This document shows positions 45,248 through 53,760 of a stretch of DNA of 64,000 nt, piece after piece. This DNA comes from Phycisphaerales bacterium (GTDB lineage: Bacteria; Planctomycetota; Phycisphaerae; Phycisphaerales; UBA1924). A program made the position numbers and the translations under genes. The stretch covers positions 62,001 to 126,000 of the forward strand of contig JAEPOJ010000001.1 of the NCBI GenBank assembly GCA_017642965.1, written 5' to 3'. The notes under the pieces were generated by a model, which saw only the letters and a program-made list of their open reading frames with translations, did no database searches and was not told the origin of the DNA. Each line of letters opens with the position of its first letter. Position 1 is the stretch's first letter.

Positions 45248-46279
45248 TCAGGCGCGAGAGGCGTAGTTCTGCTCGTAGAAGCGGCGGTATTCACCTGAGC
45301 GGACGTGATCGCACCAGGTGCGGTTGTCCTTATACCACTGGACGGTCTGCTCCAGCGCCTCCGGCCATGCCGAGCGGGTGGGCTCCCAGCCGAGCTCGCG
45401 CTTGATTTTGCTGGCGTCGATCGCGTACCGCTTGTCGTGCCCGAGGCGGTCGGGGACGTGCTCGATCGCGGACTCGTCTCGGCCGCAGAGTTCGATGAGC
45501 ATCTTGGTGAGCTCGAGGTTCGATCGCTCGTTGTTCCCGCCGATGTTGTAGGCCTCCCCGCTCTTGCCGTCGTCGAGCACGCGGCAGATGGCCTCGCAGT
45601 GGTCGAGCACATGCAGCCAGTCGCGGATGTTGGAGCCGTCGCCGTAGAGCGGGACGGTCTTGCCCTCGATCAGGTTATTGACGAAGAGCGGGATGACCTT
45701 CTCGGGGAACTGGTAGGGCCCGAAGTTGTTCGAACATCGGGTGATGCAGACATCCATGCCGTAGGTGTGCCAGTACGCACGCGCCAACATATCGCCGCCG
45801 GTCTTTGAAACGGCGTACGGCGAGTTGGGCTTGAGGGGGGTCTGCTCGGTGAAGAGCTGCGACTTGTCGTCGAGCGGGAGCTCGCCGTAGACCTCGTCGG
45901 TCGAGACGTAGACGAAGCGTGCTTCCTTGCCCTTGTGCTTCTTGAACGAGTCGAGGAGCACCTGCGTGCCGATGATGTTGGTGCGCAGAAAAAGCGACGG
46001 GTCGTGGATCGAGCGGTCGACGTGCGACTCGGCCGCAAGGTGCAGCACACAATCGACCCGAGGCGTGACCTCGTCGAGCTTGTCGGCGTCGTTGATGTCG
46101 CTGTGGACGAACTCGTAGCGAGGATCGTCGGTGAACTCGGCGAGCGATTCGAGATTGCCCGCGTAGGTCAACCCGTCCAGGTTGATCACGCGATCGTCCG
46201 GCCGGTTCTCCATGATGAAGCGGATGAGGTTGGATCCGATGAACCCGGCGCCGCCGGTGACGAGGATGGTCTGTCCCAT
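45248..46279 (-). CDS. rfbB: dTDP-glucose 4,6-dehydratase
   Basis: Makes dTDP-4-keto-6-deoxyglucose for surface sugars. The 343-residue product starts MGQTILVTGGAGFIGSNLIRFI (NAD-binding GxxGxxG). Catalytic YAVSK (Tyr and Lys) and STDEVYG (Asp-Glu of the dehydratase) are present, and HLAAESHVDRSI and TRCSNNFGPYQFPEKVIP are family marks. The frame extends upstream to 46399 inside rfbA and is rejected. It lies 17 nt after rfbA on the same strand. Confidence 0.95.
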   Translation of the reverse strand: MGQTILVTGGAGFIGSNLIRFIMENRPDDRVINLDGLTYAGNLESLAEFTDDPRYEFVHSDINDADKLDEVTPRVDCVLHLAAESHVDRSIHDPSLFLRTNIIGTQVLLDSFKKHKGKEARFVYVSTDEVYGELPLDDKSQLFTEQTPLKPNSPYAVSKTGGDMLARAYWHTYGMDVCITRCSNNFGPYQFPEKVIPLFVNNLIEGKTVPLYGDGSNIRDWLHVLDHCEAICRVLDDGKSGEAYNIGGNNERSNLELTKMLIELCGRDESAIEHVPDRLGHDKRYAIDASKIKRELGWEPTRSAWPEALEQTVQWYKDNRTWCDHVRSGEYRRFYEQNYASRA

Positions 46280-46296
46280 GTTGTTGCTGCTTTCGC

Positions 46297-47052
46297 TCAG
46301 GAGAGGACGGGCATCTTGCCGTTGACTTTGTTCGCGCCGGTTTCGGCGACGAGGTTCGTTGCGCGGTGCAGCGACTCGATGGTCCCCGCGTCGGTCCACC
46401 AGCCCTCGAGCTTCGCCCAGGTCAGGTTACCGCGCCGCAGGTACTCGTTGTTGACGTCCGTGATCTCCAGCTCGCCGCGGTCGGAGGGCTTGAGCGTGTC
46501 GCAGATGTTGAAGACGTCCGAGTCGTACATGTAGAGCCCGGTGACGGCCATGTTGCTCGGCGGGTCCTTCGGCTTCTCGATGATGTTTGCGATCTCGTTG
46601 TGCTCATCGAACGCGACGACGCCGAATCGCTCGGGGTCGTGCACTTCCTTGAGGAGGATCTTGGCCCCGTCGGGCTGGCTGCGGAAGTCTTCGACGGCGT
46701 CGTTGATGTTGTGCTCGATGATGTTGTCGCCGAGGATGACACAGACCTTGTCGTCGCCAACGAAATGGCGCCCGAGGCGGAGTGCGTCGGCGATGCCACC
46801 CTCGCCGACCTGGAACGCGTACTCGATGCGATCGAGGCCGAGCTCTTTGCCGTTACGGAGGAGCTTGATGAAGTCGCCGGCGTTCTCCTCGCCGGTGACG
46901 AGCATGATCTCGGTGATGCCCGCGTTCACGAGGCACTGGATGGGGTAGTAGACCATCGGCTGGTGGTAAACGGGGAGCAGGTGCTTGTTGGTCACCAACG
47001 TCATCGGGCGCAGCCGCGTCCCGAGTCCACCTGCCAGAATCATGCCCTTCAT
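46297..47052 (-). CDS. rfbA: Glucose-1-phosphate thymidylyltransferase
   Basis: Makes dTDP-glucose from glucose-1-phosphate and dTTP. The 251-residue protein opens MKGMILAGGLGTRLRPMT, the nucleotide-binding GGxGTRLxP, then VYYPIQCLVNAG, VILGDNII and EKPKDPPSNMAVTGLYMYD. It is of the short type (usual RmlA is about 290 residues), lacking the C-terminal part. GGAGGG stands before the ATG. With rfbB it makes the first two steps to rhamnose-type or other deoxysugars; the later genes are not in the window. Confidence 0.92.
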   Translation of the reverse strand: MKGMILAGGLGTRLRPMTLVTNKHLLPVYHQPMVYYPIQCLVNAGITEIMLVTGEENAGDFIKLLRNGKELGLDRIEYAFQVGEGGIADALRLGRHFVGDDKVCVILGDNIIEHNINDAVEDFRSQPDGAKILLKEVHDPERFGVVAFDEHNEIANIIEKPKDPPSNMAVTGLYMYDSDVFNICDTLKPSDRGELEITDVNNEYLRRGNLTWAKLEGWWTDAGTIESLHRATNLVAETGANKVNGKMPVLS

Positions 47053-47368
47053 CCGATAACCCTCCAGAAAACGGTTCGCTGCCCGTGGTGAGTGCGAGTG
47101 TAGACCCTATCGGCGGGTTCCCCGCCTGTATCCAGCTACGAAGCGTTCGCTTGACAGGATCGCGCCCTCAATCTTCCGGTTCTGGAGCAGCCCGAGCCGC
47201 CCAGCGAGGTCGATAAGTCTTTGAATTTTAGCTATTTATGCCTCGATCTGTGCCAATTCCCCTGTTTTTGGGTCAAAGCCACGATCCTTTGGTGGCCGGG
47301 GTGCGAAACGGATGTATGTTGCTGTAGCCATTGTGTTTACGGCAAAAAAATCAAAGAGGAGAGTACGT
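47053..47368. other. Divergent control region of rfbA and a PEP-CTERM gene
   Basis: About 316 nt without a gene. It holds the GGCGGG-TTC-CCCGCC hairpin (47112-47126), a TTGACA at 47151-47156 with no fitting -10, and an AT-rich patch around 47221-47245. TTGCTGTAGC at 47319-47328 recurs as TTGATGTAGC at 48160-48169 before the paralogous gene. Its role is unknown. Confidence 0.5.
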
Positions 47369-48043
47369 ATGAACTTCCTGAACACTATTCCGGTCGCGAT
47401 CACCCTTGCTGCAGGCACTGCTGCCCTTGCTGGCCCGGTTGTGAACCTCGCACCCAGCCAGTACACCGACGCCCTTGACGGCATCGACAACCGTGAGCTT
47501 GTCGAGCTCCGCGGTCAGACGCTCTCAGATAAGTACATCAACTTCAGCATCATGAGCGGCAGCGAAGGCGACGCTCAGGAAGTGCTCTACCAGGGCACCC
47601 TGATGACCCGCATCGTCCGCTCGCACATGTCCGGGAACCTGCACTTCAACTACCGGATCATGGACGCGAACCCCGAGCTTGCCGGGCGCATTTCGCACGT
47701 TGAAATCGGTGGTTTCGGCGATTTCCAGACCCGTGTCGAGTTCCGTGATGACCCGATCTCCACCGGCGATGAGGGCCCCTTCAGCGCCGATCGCAGCCTT
47801 GATGGTGACATCATCGACTTCGCGTTCGACGGCGGGCTGAACACGGCGGACGAATCGCACTACTTCTTCGCGATGCTCGATACCGACACGTACTTCGAGG
47901 ATTCGGCCCTGGCCACGATCTACCTCGAGTCCGGCGAGGCGGTCAGCCTGATCGTTGACAGCGCCACACCGGGCGTTCCGACCCCCGGCAGCCTCGCTTT
48001 GCTGGGCACCGCTGGCCTGATCGGATCACGTCGTCGTCGATAA
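47369..48043 (+). CDS. PEP-CTERM-type protein A of a tandem pair
   Basis: A 224-residue exported protein. The ATG at 47369 has AGAGGAGAG before it. Signal peptide ends GTAALAG-type; mature part begins PVVNLAPSQYTDALDGIDNRELVELRGQT. A beta-rich body has EVLYQGTLMTRIVRSHMSGNLHFNYRIMDANPELAGRISHVEIGGF, nearly matched by the next gene. The C-terminus GVPTPGSLALLGTAGLIGSRRRR is the sorting signal. The two proteins share many positions, so they arose by duplication. Surface role unknown. Confidence 0.88.
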   Translation: MNFLNTIPVAITLAAGTAALAGPVVNLAPSQYTDALDGIDNRELVELRGQTLSDKYINFSIMSGSEGDAQEVLYQGTLMTRIVRSHMSGNLHFNYRIMDANPELAGRISHVEIGGFGDFQTRVEFRDDPISTGDEGPFSADRSLDGDIIDFAFDGGLNTADESHYFFAMLDTDTYFEDSALATIYLESGEAVSLIVDSATPGVPTPGSLALLGTAGLIGSRRRR

Positions 48044-48070
48044 ATGCACGCTTGATACTCACCCTCAAAG

Positions 48071-48093
48071 CCGCCCTTCAAGGGCGGTTTTTT
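48071..48093 (+). terminator. Intrinsic terminator after protein A
   Basis: CCGCCCT-TCA-AGGGCGG (48071-48087) followed by TTTTTT. Confidence 0.88.
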
Positions 48094-48215
48094 GCGTCCC
48101 GATGCGGTGGCGGGTGTCCGAGAAGAAAAAGGTCCGAGATTGCTGGCATCGCGCAGAGGTTGATGTAGCTTTCCCTGACGGGGACGTATCGACATGCCCC
48201 GAGAGGAGATACGAA

Positions 48216-48875
48216 ATGAAGACCACGACAACCATCGGGCTCACCCTGCTCACCGCCTGCGGTGCCGCCGTGGGTGGTCCCGTGTTTGATCTGCAGCCGG
48301 GCGACTTCTACGGCAGCCTGAGCGGGATCAGCAGTGCACAGATGCAAGAACTCCGCGGCTCAACCGAGTTCGATCTGTACCAGGACTTTTCCATGGAAGC
48401 GCTGGGCGGCACCGACACCGGGATGCTCTACGAGGGCACCCTGCTCACCCGCGTCGTCCGCTCGTTCCAGACCGGGAACCTGACATTTAACTTCCGGATT
48501 CTCGACGCCAACCCTGACCTTGCCGGTCAGGTGAAGCACATCGAGATCACCGGCTTTGAGGGTCTGCAGACCCGCGTTGAGTACCGCAGCGAGGCGGGAT
48601 ACGGCGATCAGGGCCCCGAGTCCGCGTCGCGGAGCGAGGACGGCGGCACCGTCTCCTACAGCTTCGGCACTGACTTTGACACCTCAGAATCGTCCATGTT
48701 CTTCTTCGCGATGCTCGACGTTGCGGAGTATGACTTTGAGCTGAACAACCCGCAGGCGACCATCTACCTGTTCTCAGGCGAGCAGGTCACGCTTGACATC
48801 AATCCCATCCCGACACCGGGGGCGATCGCGCTGTTTGGTGCCGCAGGGATCTGTGCCTCGCGTCGTCGTCGCTGA
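48216..48875 (+). CDS. PEP-CTERM-type protein B of a tandem pair
   Basis: A 219-residue exported protein, ATG 48216 with AGAGGAGA before it. It matches protein A through the body: PVFDLQPGDFYGSLSGISSAQMQELRG, MLYEGTLLTRVVRSFQTGNLTFNFRILDANPDLAGQVKHIEITGFEGLQTRVEYRS, SSMFFFAMLDVAEY, ATIYLFSGEQVTL. The end PIPTPGAIALFGAAGICASRRRR is the sorting signal. Each copy has its own terminator and its own leader. No exosortase is nearby. Confidence 0.88.
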   Translation: MKTTTTIGLTLLTACGAAVGGPVFDLQPGDFYGSLSGISSAQMQELRGSTEFDLYQDFSMEALGGTDTGMLYEGTLLTRVVRSFQTGNLTFNFRILDANPDLAGQVKHIEITGFEGLQTRVEYRSEAGYGDQGPESASRSEDGGTVSYSFGTDFDTSESSMFFFAMLDVAEYDFELNNPQATIYLFSGEQVTLDINPIPTPGAIALFGAAGICASRRRR

Positions 48876-48898
48876 GACTTCAGTACACCGCTGATTCA

Positions 48899-48928
48899 AC
48901 CGCCCTCGAGAACGAGGGCGGTTTTTAT
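48899..48928 (+). terminator. Intrinsic terminator after protein B
   Basis: ACCGCCCTCG pairs with CGAGGGCGGT (48899-48908 and 48913-48922) with AGAA loop, followed by TTTTATTT. Confidence 0.88.
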
Positions 48929-49050
48929 TTCCGGACGCAAACTACAACGGTCTGCGGGGCTGGGCGGGATGCGTGCTTCTTGACTCGGAACGTTCTGCTC
49001 GGTGCGGGCTCTGAGCCCAGCGGGCCGACTGGAATGCCGATTCTGGGCAC

Positions 49051-49716
49051 ATGAGCACTCTTCCCGTTGCAGCGTCAGACGATCGACCATCGCTTGCCCT
49101 CGTCGCCGATGAGGCGGCTGGTTCTGTCTCGACGCCACCGCTCGATGCGATGCATATCGAGCAGCTCGAGCGGTCGGTGCGGTACGCTCGCCCTGCGCGG
49201 CGTGCGGCGGGCTTTGCGTCGTTCTCGGGCTGGACCACCCTCCTCGCGGGTGGGGTCTCGCTGCTCTTCTCGATCGGGAATCTCCCGCTCATGATCTTCT
49301 GTGTGGTGCTGGCGGGGATCGGCACGCGCGAGCTGACGCTTCGTCGTCGCCTGCTCCGGCTTGAGACAACCGCCCCGCGTAAGCTCGCGATCAATCAGCT
49401 CATCCTCGGATCAACGCTGGCCGCGTACGCGGTGTTCATGCTGACGCGTCCGCCCGGGGAGTCGATGATCGCGTCGGCGACAAGCGGCGATCCCATGCTC
49501 CAGAGCGTTCCCGAGATCTCCGGGCAGCTGCAGGACCTGTCGCAGATGGAGCAGGTGGTGAAGGCCGGGATCTATGTGCTGATGATCGTGATCGCGGTCC
49601 TCGTGCAAGGTGGAACAGCGGTGTACTACGCGTGCAAGTCCCGGTCGCTGCGGAAGCTGCACAAAAATACGCCGGAGTGGTGCGTGCGTGTCTACCGTGC
49701 CGTGAACGCGTCTTAA
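49051..49716 (+). CDS. Four-helix membrane protein, unknown
   Basis: A 221-residue protein with two pairs of hydrophobic helices: about 57-75 (GWTTLLAGGVSLLFSIG), 78-95, 114-132 (NQLILGSTLAAYAVFMLT) and 170-190 (AGIYVLMIVIAVLVQGGTAVYYA). N-terminal 45 residues are polar; the C-terminus is basic. No family is recognised. Codon use is like that of its neighbours. Its stop is about 100 nt before the S41 peptidase gene, with a TATACT-type hexamer at 49770-49775 between. Confidence 0.72.
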   Translation: MSTLPVAASDDRPSLALVADEAAGSVSTPPLDAMHIEQLERSVRYARPARRAAGFASFSGWTTLLAGGVSLLFSIGNLPLMIFCVVLAGIGTRELTLRRRLLRLETTAPRKLAINQLILGSTLAAYAVFMLTRPPGESMIASATSGDPMLQSVPEISGQLQDLSQMEQVVKAGIYVLMIVIAVLVQGGTAVYYACKSRSLRKLHKNTPEWCVRVYRAVNAS

Positions 49717-49814
49717 TCTCGCGTGCAAGTCCTGAGCCGCTGAAACCCGAGGCGTGCCGGGCGTTATATACTCCTGGGTTGTCAGAACTGACCCACTGCG
49801 CCAGGAGTCTCAAC

Positions 49815-51269
49815 GTGCAAATCAATCGAATCAAAGCAACAGCCCTCTGCCTGGGTGCCGCGGTGTTTGCCGCCTCGCTCTTCGCGGGGTGCTCTACGAC
49901 AGGCGAGAAGGCGGCGGAAAAGCCGCAGCAGCGGACGATCTCAGAAGCAGAGGCCCTCGCTGACTTTGATCGCGCATGGGAGTTGGTGAACGAGACGCAC
50001 TTTGACCCGGACTTCAATGGTGTCGACTGGGTTGCGGTACGCGAGGAGTATCGCCCCAGGGCCTCGGCGGCGATGAGCCGCGGCGAGCTCCGGCGGGTGA
50101 TGCAGGAGATGCTTGAGGAGCTCGGGCAGTCCCACTTTGGGATTATCCCCGCCAGCGCTGCTGATCCGGTTGCCGATGCGGAGCCGAGCGATGATTCCTC
50201 GCAGAACGATGACGACAACGTGCGATCGACGGAGGCGCTCGTGCCTGGTGATAACGGGGACGGGCTGGGTGACGCGGTCACCGGCATCGACATCCGGATC
50301 ATCGACGGGCAGGCCGTTGTGAGCAGCGTGCGTGACGGGTCCTCTGCGGATCGTGCCGGTGTCAAGACCGGCTGGGTTCTGGAGCGGATCCGTGACCGCG
50401 AGGTCGGGGAGCTCATCGACCAGTTGCTTGAAGTGCTGAGCGAGCAGGAGCTGGGGATCTACGCGGTCGGTGCGATCAACTCCCGCATCGAGGGGCGCGA
50501 GGGATCCACTGTTGAGCTGACCTTCCTCGATGGGACGGACAGCGAGGTAACCCTGGAGATCGAACGCGAGGCACGCCCGGGCGAGTCGGTCAAGTTTGGC
50601 AATCTGCCGCCGATCAACACCCAGCTCGATTGGCAGCGTGAAACCTTCACCAACAACGATGGTGAAGAGATCAGCGTGGGCATCATCCGGTTCAACATCT
50701 GGATGATCCCGATCGCCCCGAAGTTTGAGCGTGCGATGTATGAGCTTCGTGATTGTGACGGGATCATCATCGACCTGCGAGGGAACCCCGGCGGCGTTGG
50801 CGCGCTCTCTTCGGCGATGAGCCGCTTCATCATGAGTGAGAAGGGCTCGCTGGGGACGATGACGATGCGCGGGGCTGAGATGCAGTTCAATATCGAGCCG
50901 GTCATCGTCACCACGTGGGGCGAGCCGCTCGATCCGTTCACCGGCCCGGTGGCCATCCTGCAGGACTCGGGCAGCGCGAGCACGAGCGAGGTCTTCGCGG
51001 GCGGGCTGCAGTCTTTGGGGCGGGTGAAGGTGTTCGGCACCACCAGCGCTGGGATGGCGCTGCCCGCGAACATGGATAAGCTGCCCTCGGGGGATGTGCT
51101 GCTGCACGCGATCGCGGACTTCGTGACCTCGACCGGTGCTCGGATGGAGCATGGCGGCGTTGTCCCGGACTATGAGGTCAAGCTCTCGCGAGAGGACCTG
51201 CTGATGGGGATCGATACCCCTGAGCTCCGCGCCAAGGAGTGGATCAGCGAGAACGCCAGCTCGCGCTAA
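49815..51269 (+). CDS. S41-family peptidase lipoprotein
   Basis: A 484-residue lipoprotein from a GTG with CAGGAG 8 nt upstream; longer frames overlap the previous gene. Lipobox LFAGC, Cys26. A helical N-terminal domain (AEALADFDRAWELVNETHFDPDFNGVDW) is followed by a PDZ-like part (VVSSVRDGSSADRAGVKTGWVLERIRDREV) and the S41 core: GIIIDLRGNPGG, then QDSGSASTSEVFAGGLQSLGRVKVFGTTSAG. Ser in SGSAST is the likely nucleophile, and the Lys found in CtpA is not evident, so it is like the tricorn/IRBP type. An acidic loop of about 20 residues is inserted near 125. The LolA-like gene follows 76 nt later. Confidence 0.9.
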   Translation: MQINRIKATALCLGAAVFAASLFAGCSTTGEKAAEKPQQRTISEAEALADFDRAWELVNETHFDPDFNGVDWVAVREEYRPRASAAMSRGELRRVMQEMLEELGQSHFGIIPASAADPVADAEPSDDSSQNDDDNVRSTEALVPGDNGDGLGDAVTGIDIRIIDGQAVVSSVRDGSSADRAGVKTGWVLERIRDREVGELIDQLLEVLSEQELGIYAVGAINSRIEGREGSTVELTFLDGTDSEVTLEIEREARPGESVKFGNLPPINTQLDWQRETFTNNDGEEISVGIIRFNIWMIPIAPKFERAMYELRDCDGIIIDLRGNPGGVGALSSAMSRFIMSEKGSLGTMTMRGAEMQFNIEPVIVTTWGEPLDPFTGPVAILQDSGSASTSEVFAGGLQSLGRVKVFGTTSAGMALPANMDKLPSGDVLLHAIADFVTSTGARMEHGGVVPDYEVKLSREDLLMGIDTPELRAKEWISENASSR

Positions 51270-51345
51270 CATACCAAGACAGAATCTCAGAATCACATGA
51301 CTCCGGCACGCACTGGTCGTGCATCAATCAGAAGGAACCGAATCT

Positions 51346-52161
51346 ATGAAACGTATGAACACACTCAAGGCCGCAGCGATCGGCATGTCGATCCTTACGC
51401 TCGGCGGCATCGCCGGCGCCACGACCGCGACCGGCATCGCTTTCCTTGAGCCGGAATCGGATGCGAAGCACGACGAGAAGGCCGTTGAGGTCATCGAGAA
51501 GTCGATCGAAGCCGTCGGCGGTCGTGACCTGCTCGAGTCCGCGAAGTACATCCACACCAAGGGCGGGCTGAACATCCCCGCGGCTGGGATCACCGGCTCG
51601 ATCGAGACGTGGATCCATGCGCCGGACAAGCTCTTCGTGCTGGTGAACATCCCGATGATCGGCGAGCAGAAGCAGGGCATCAACGGTGACGTTGCCTGGT
51701 CGAGCGACCCGATGGGTGGCCCGCGCCTGCTCCCTGAGGACGAGGCGGAGGCGCTCCGCGAAGAGACCAACCCCGCGAGCCGTCTGGACTTCAAGAATGA
51801 CAATAAGGTCATCGAGTACGTCGGTGAGGTCGACTTCGACGGGCAGAAGGCCCACAAGATCCGTCTGGTTGACAACGACGACAACCAGAGCCACGAGTAC
51901 TTCAGCGTGGAGAAGGGCTACATGATCGGCATGGAGGCCAAGGTCCCCACCCAGATGGGCGAGATCCAGATGACCTCGTACATGCGCGAGTACAAGGAGA
52001 TGGGCGGCGTGCTCCAGCCCACCAAGATGGTCCAGAAAGCCGGCCCGCAGGAGTTCGTGATCACGGTCAGCGAGGTCTCGTACGACGAGATCGAAGCGGA
52101 CGTCTTCGAGCTCCCGGACGCGATCAAGGCGCTCGTTGAGGCACAGAAGAAGGACGACTGA
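51346..52161 (+). CDS. Exported LolA/outer-membrane-lipoprotein-sorting-like protein
   Basis: A 271-residue protein with AGAAGGA before the ATG and a signal peptide (IGMSILTLGGIAGATTATG). The body has AVEVIEKSIEAVGGRDLLESAKYIHTKGGL and strands such as IETWIHAPDKLFVLVNIPMIGEQKQGINGDVAWSSDP and HEYFSVEKGYMIGMEAKVPTQMGEIQMTSYMREYKEMGGVLQPTKM, which form a LolA-like half-barrel as in COG2834 proteins. It probably carries lipids or lipoproteins through the periplasm. It follows the S41 peptidase and may act on the same cargo. Confidence 0.78.
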   Translation: MKRMNTLKAAAIGMSILTLGGIAGATTATGIAFLEPESDAKHDEKAVEVIEKSIEAVGGRDLLESAKYIHTKGGLNIPAAGITGSIETWIHAPDKLFVLVNIPMIGEQKQGINGDVAWSSDPMGGPRLLPEDEAEALREETNPASRLDFKNDNKVIEYVGEVDFDGQKAHKIRLVDNDDNQSHEYFSVEKGYMIGMEAKVPTQMGEIQMTSYMREYKEMGGVLQPTKMVQKAGPQEFVITVSEVSYDEIEADVFELPDAIKALVEAQKKDD

Positions 52162-52210
52162 TCCGCATCAGTCGCCCGCTCAGTCGTAGAACTGAAATCC
52201 GACGGCTCGG

Positions 52211-53119
52211 TCAGCGTCCCTGGACGCGGATCGAGCCGTTTGTCGTTCTGAGCGCCGAGATCTCGTCGCCCTGTCCTACGCGGAGCTCGATGCTGTTGTT
52301 GCTCGATTCGATCAGCTGCGTCTTGGGGAGCTGGGTGACGGTGACGCGTCCGTTGGTCGTGTCACACTTGAGGATGCCTTCGAGCCCCTCGCCGAGGTTG
52401 AGCGTGATCGGGCCGTTGCTCGTGCGGATGCGCACCGGGCCCGTGTTCCCCGGCATGGTTGTCACCACGGCGCTGCCGTTGCTGCTCTCGGCGCGGACCG
52501 AGCCGAACGCGTCGCTGATGGTGACGCTGCCGTTTGACGAGTACATCTCGATATCGCCGGAAACGCGGTCGGCGAAGAGCTTGCCGTTGCTGGTGTTGGC
52601 GTAGACGCTGCCGTCGTGGGTGTCGACGCGGATCGTACCGTTCGTGGACTTGAGGTCCGCGTGCCCGCCGAGGCCGGCGATGGTGATGCTCCCGTTGCTG
52701 CTGTGGGCGGTCACGTCGCGTGCGTCGGGCAGGTTGATGGAGATGGAAGCGCCCTCGTTGCTTTTGCGCTTGCCGTCGGGCCAGTCCACCCGGACGTGGA
52801 GGGTGTTGTTCGAATCGCGGTGGGCGACGACGCGGGCGAGTTGGAGGCGTTCGAGATCCGGGGATTGCAGGGACACCTCGATGCTGACATCCTCTCGATC
52901 GGTGGAGAGCGCTTCGATTTTGCCGTTCTCGCTGCCGATGCTGAGCGCGGAGCCGGCGACGTGCGCCATCCTCAGCGCCCTGGTCTCGCGGTGGGTTTCT
53001 GACCAGTCGGAGTAGCCGCACCCGCTCAGGGCGAGCAACGCTGCGCTGGAGAGCGCGAGCGGGATCAGGCGGCGGCGGCTGGGGCGTGTGCGGGCGGGGG
53101 ATGCTGGTGCGCGGAGCAT
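52211..53119 (-). CDS. DUF4097 beta-helix-like lipoprotein
   Basis: A 302-residue lipoprotein: signal with LALSGC, Cys34. Residues 50-300 are repeats about 19-22 long with a recurrent SNG or TNG turn (AHSSNGSITIAG, STNGTIRVDTHDGS, TSNGKLFADRVSGD, SSNGSVTISDAFGS, TSNGPITLNLGEG, TTNGRVTVTQ, TTNGSIRVQG), the hallmark of DUF4097 / putative adhesin beta-solenoid proteins. Function is unknown in the family. It is the last gene of a minus-strand run that begins with murC, but with gaps before greA that suggest its own promoter. Confidence 0.85.
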   Translation of the reverse strand: MLRAPASPARTRPSRRRLIPLALSSAALLALSGCGYSDWSETHRETRALRMAHVAGSALSIGSENGKIEALSTDREDVSIEVSLQSPDLERLQLARVVAHRDSNNTLHVRVDWPDGKRKSNEGASISINLPDARDVTAHSSNGSITIAGLGGHADLKSTNGTIRVDTHDGSVYANTSNGKLFADRVSGDIEMYSSNGSVTISDAFGSVRAESSNGSAVVTTMPGNTGPVRIRTSNGPITLNLGEGLEGILKCDTTNGRVTVTQLPKTQLIESSNNSIELRVGQGDEISALRTTNGSIRVQGR

Positions 53120-53233
53120 GCTCTATCCTCTCGGTTTGGTGTCGACGCGATGATACCGCATGTTTGTGCGGTGGCTGACAGTCGTTGGGATGCGCGAACG
53201 GGGGATTTCAGTCCCGATACCCGGAATCCGGGG

Positions 53234-53698
53234 TCAGCTGACCTCGACCACCTCGAAGCACTTGACGCCGCGGGGTGCGTTGACGCGGATGATCTCGCCG
53301 ACGCGTGCTTTCATGAGGGCCTCGCCCATGGGGCTGGTGGCGGTGACCTCGATGACCTCGGGGTCGTCCGAGCCGGACGCCTCGCCCACGAGGCGGTAGG
53401 TCTCGACCTCGTCGTCGTCTTCCTCGCGGAGTTTCACGAGCGAGCCGATGAAGACCACGCCCTGGGCGGTTTTGGTTTCGTCGACGACGTGTGCGCTGGC
53501 CAGGCGTTCCTGGAGGCGTTTGATCTCTGCCTCCTCCATGCCCTGCTGCTCGCGTGCGGAGTGGTACTCGGCGTTCTCTTTCAGGTCGCCCAGCGCCCGC
53601 GCCTCGGCGATTCGCTCACTGATCACGGATCGGTTCGCGAGCAGCGCATCGAGGCGTTCCTGCAGTTTCTGCTTTTCGGCGTGGGTGATGACGTCCAT
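53234..53698 (-). CDS. greA: Transcription elongation factor GreA
   Basis: Rescues stalled RNA polymerase by stimulating cleavage of the nascent RNA. The 154-residue product (ATG 53698, GGGAG upstream) has a coiled-coil N-terminus (KLQERLDALLANRSVISERIAEARALGDLKENAEYHSAREQQGMEEAEIKRL) whose GDLKENAEYHSA contains the acidic tip Asp and Glu; then a FKBP-like C-terminal domain with VRLREEDDDEVETYRLVG and SPMGEALMKARVGE. Confidence 0.95.
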   Translation of the reverse strand: MDVITHAEKQKLQERLDALLANRSVISERIAEARALGDLKENAEYHSAREQQGMEEAEIKRLQERLASAHVVDETKTAQGVVFIGSLVKLREEDDDEVETYRLVGEASGSDDPEVIEVTATSPMGEALMKARVGEIIRVNAPRGVKCFEVVEVS

Positions 53699-53760
53699 AA
53701 ATCGAGCTCCCAAGTGGTTGCTTCCAAAGCGATTGGCCGGCGAGCGGCGCAGATATCATT

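Noticed and set aside
49632-49814. Longer N-terminus for the S41 peptidase
   Set aside because: It overlaps the upstream membrane protein gene and would bury the signal peptide and lipobox; the GTG at 49815 has CAGGAG.
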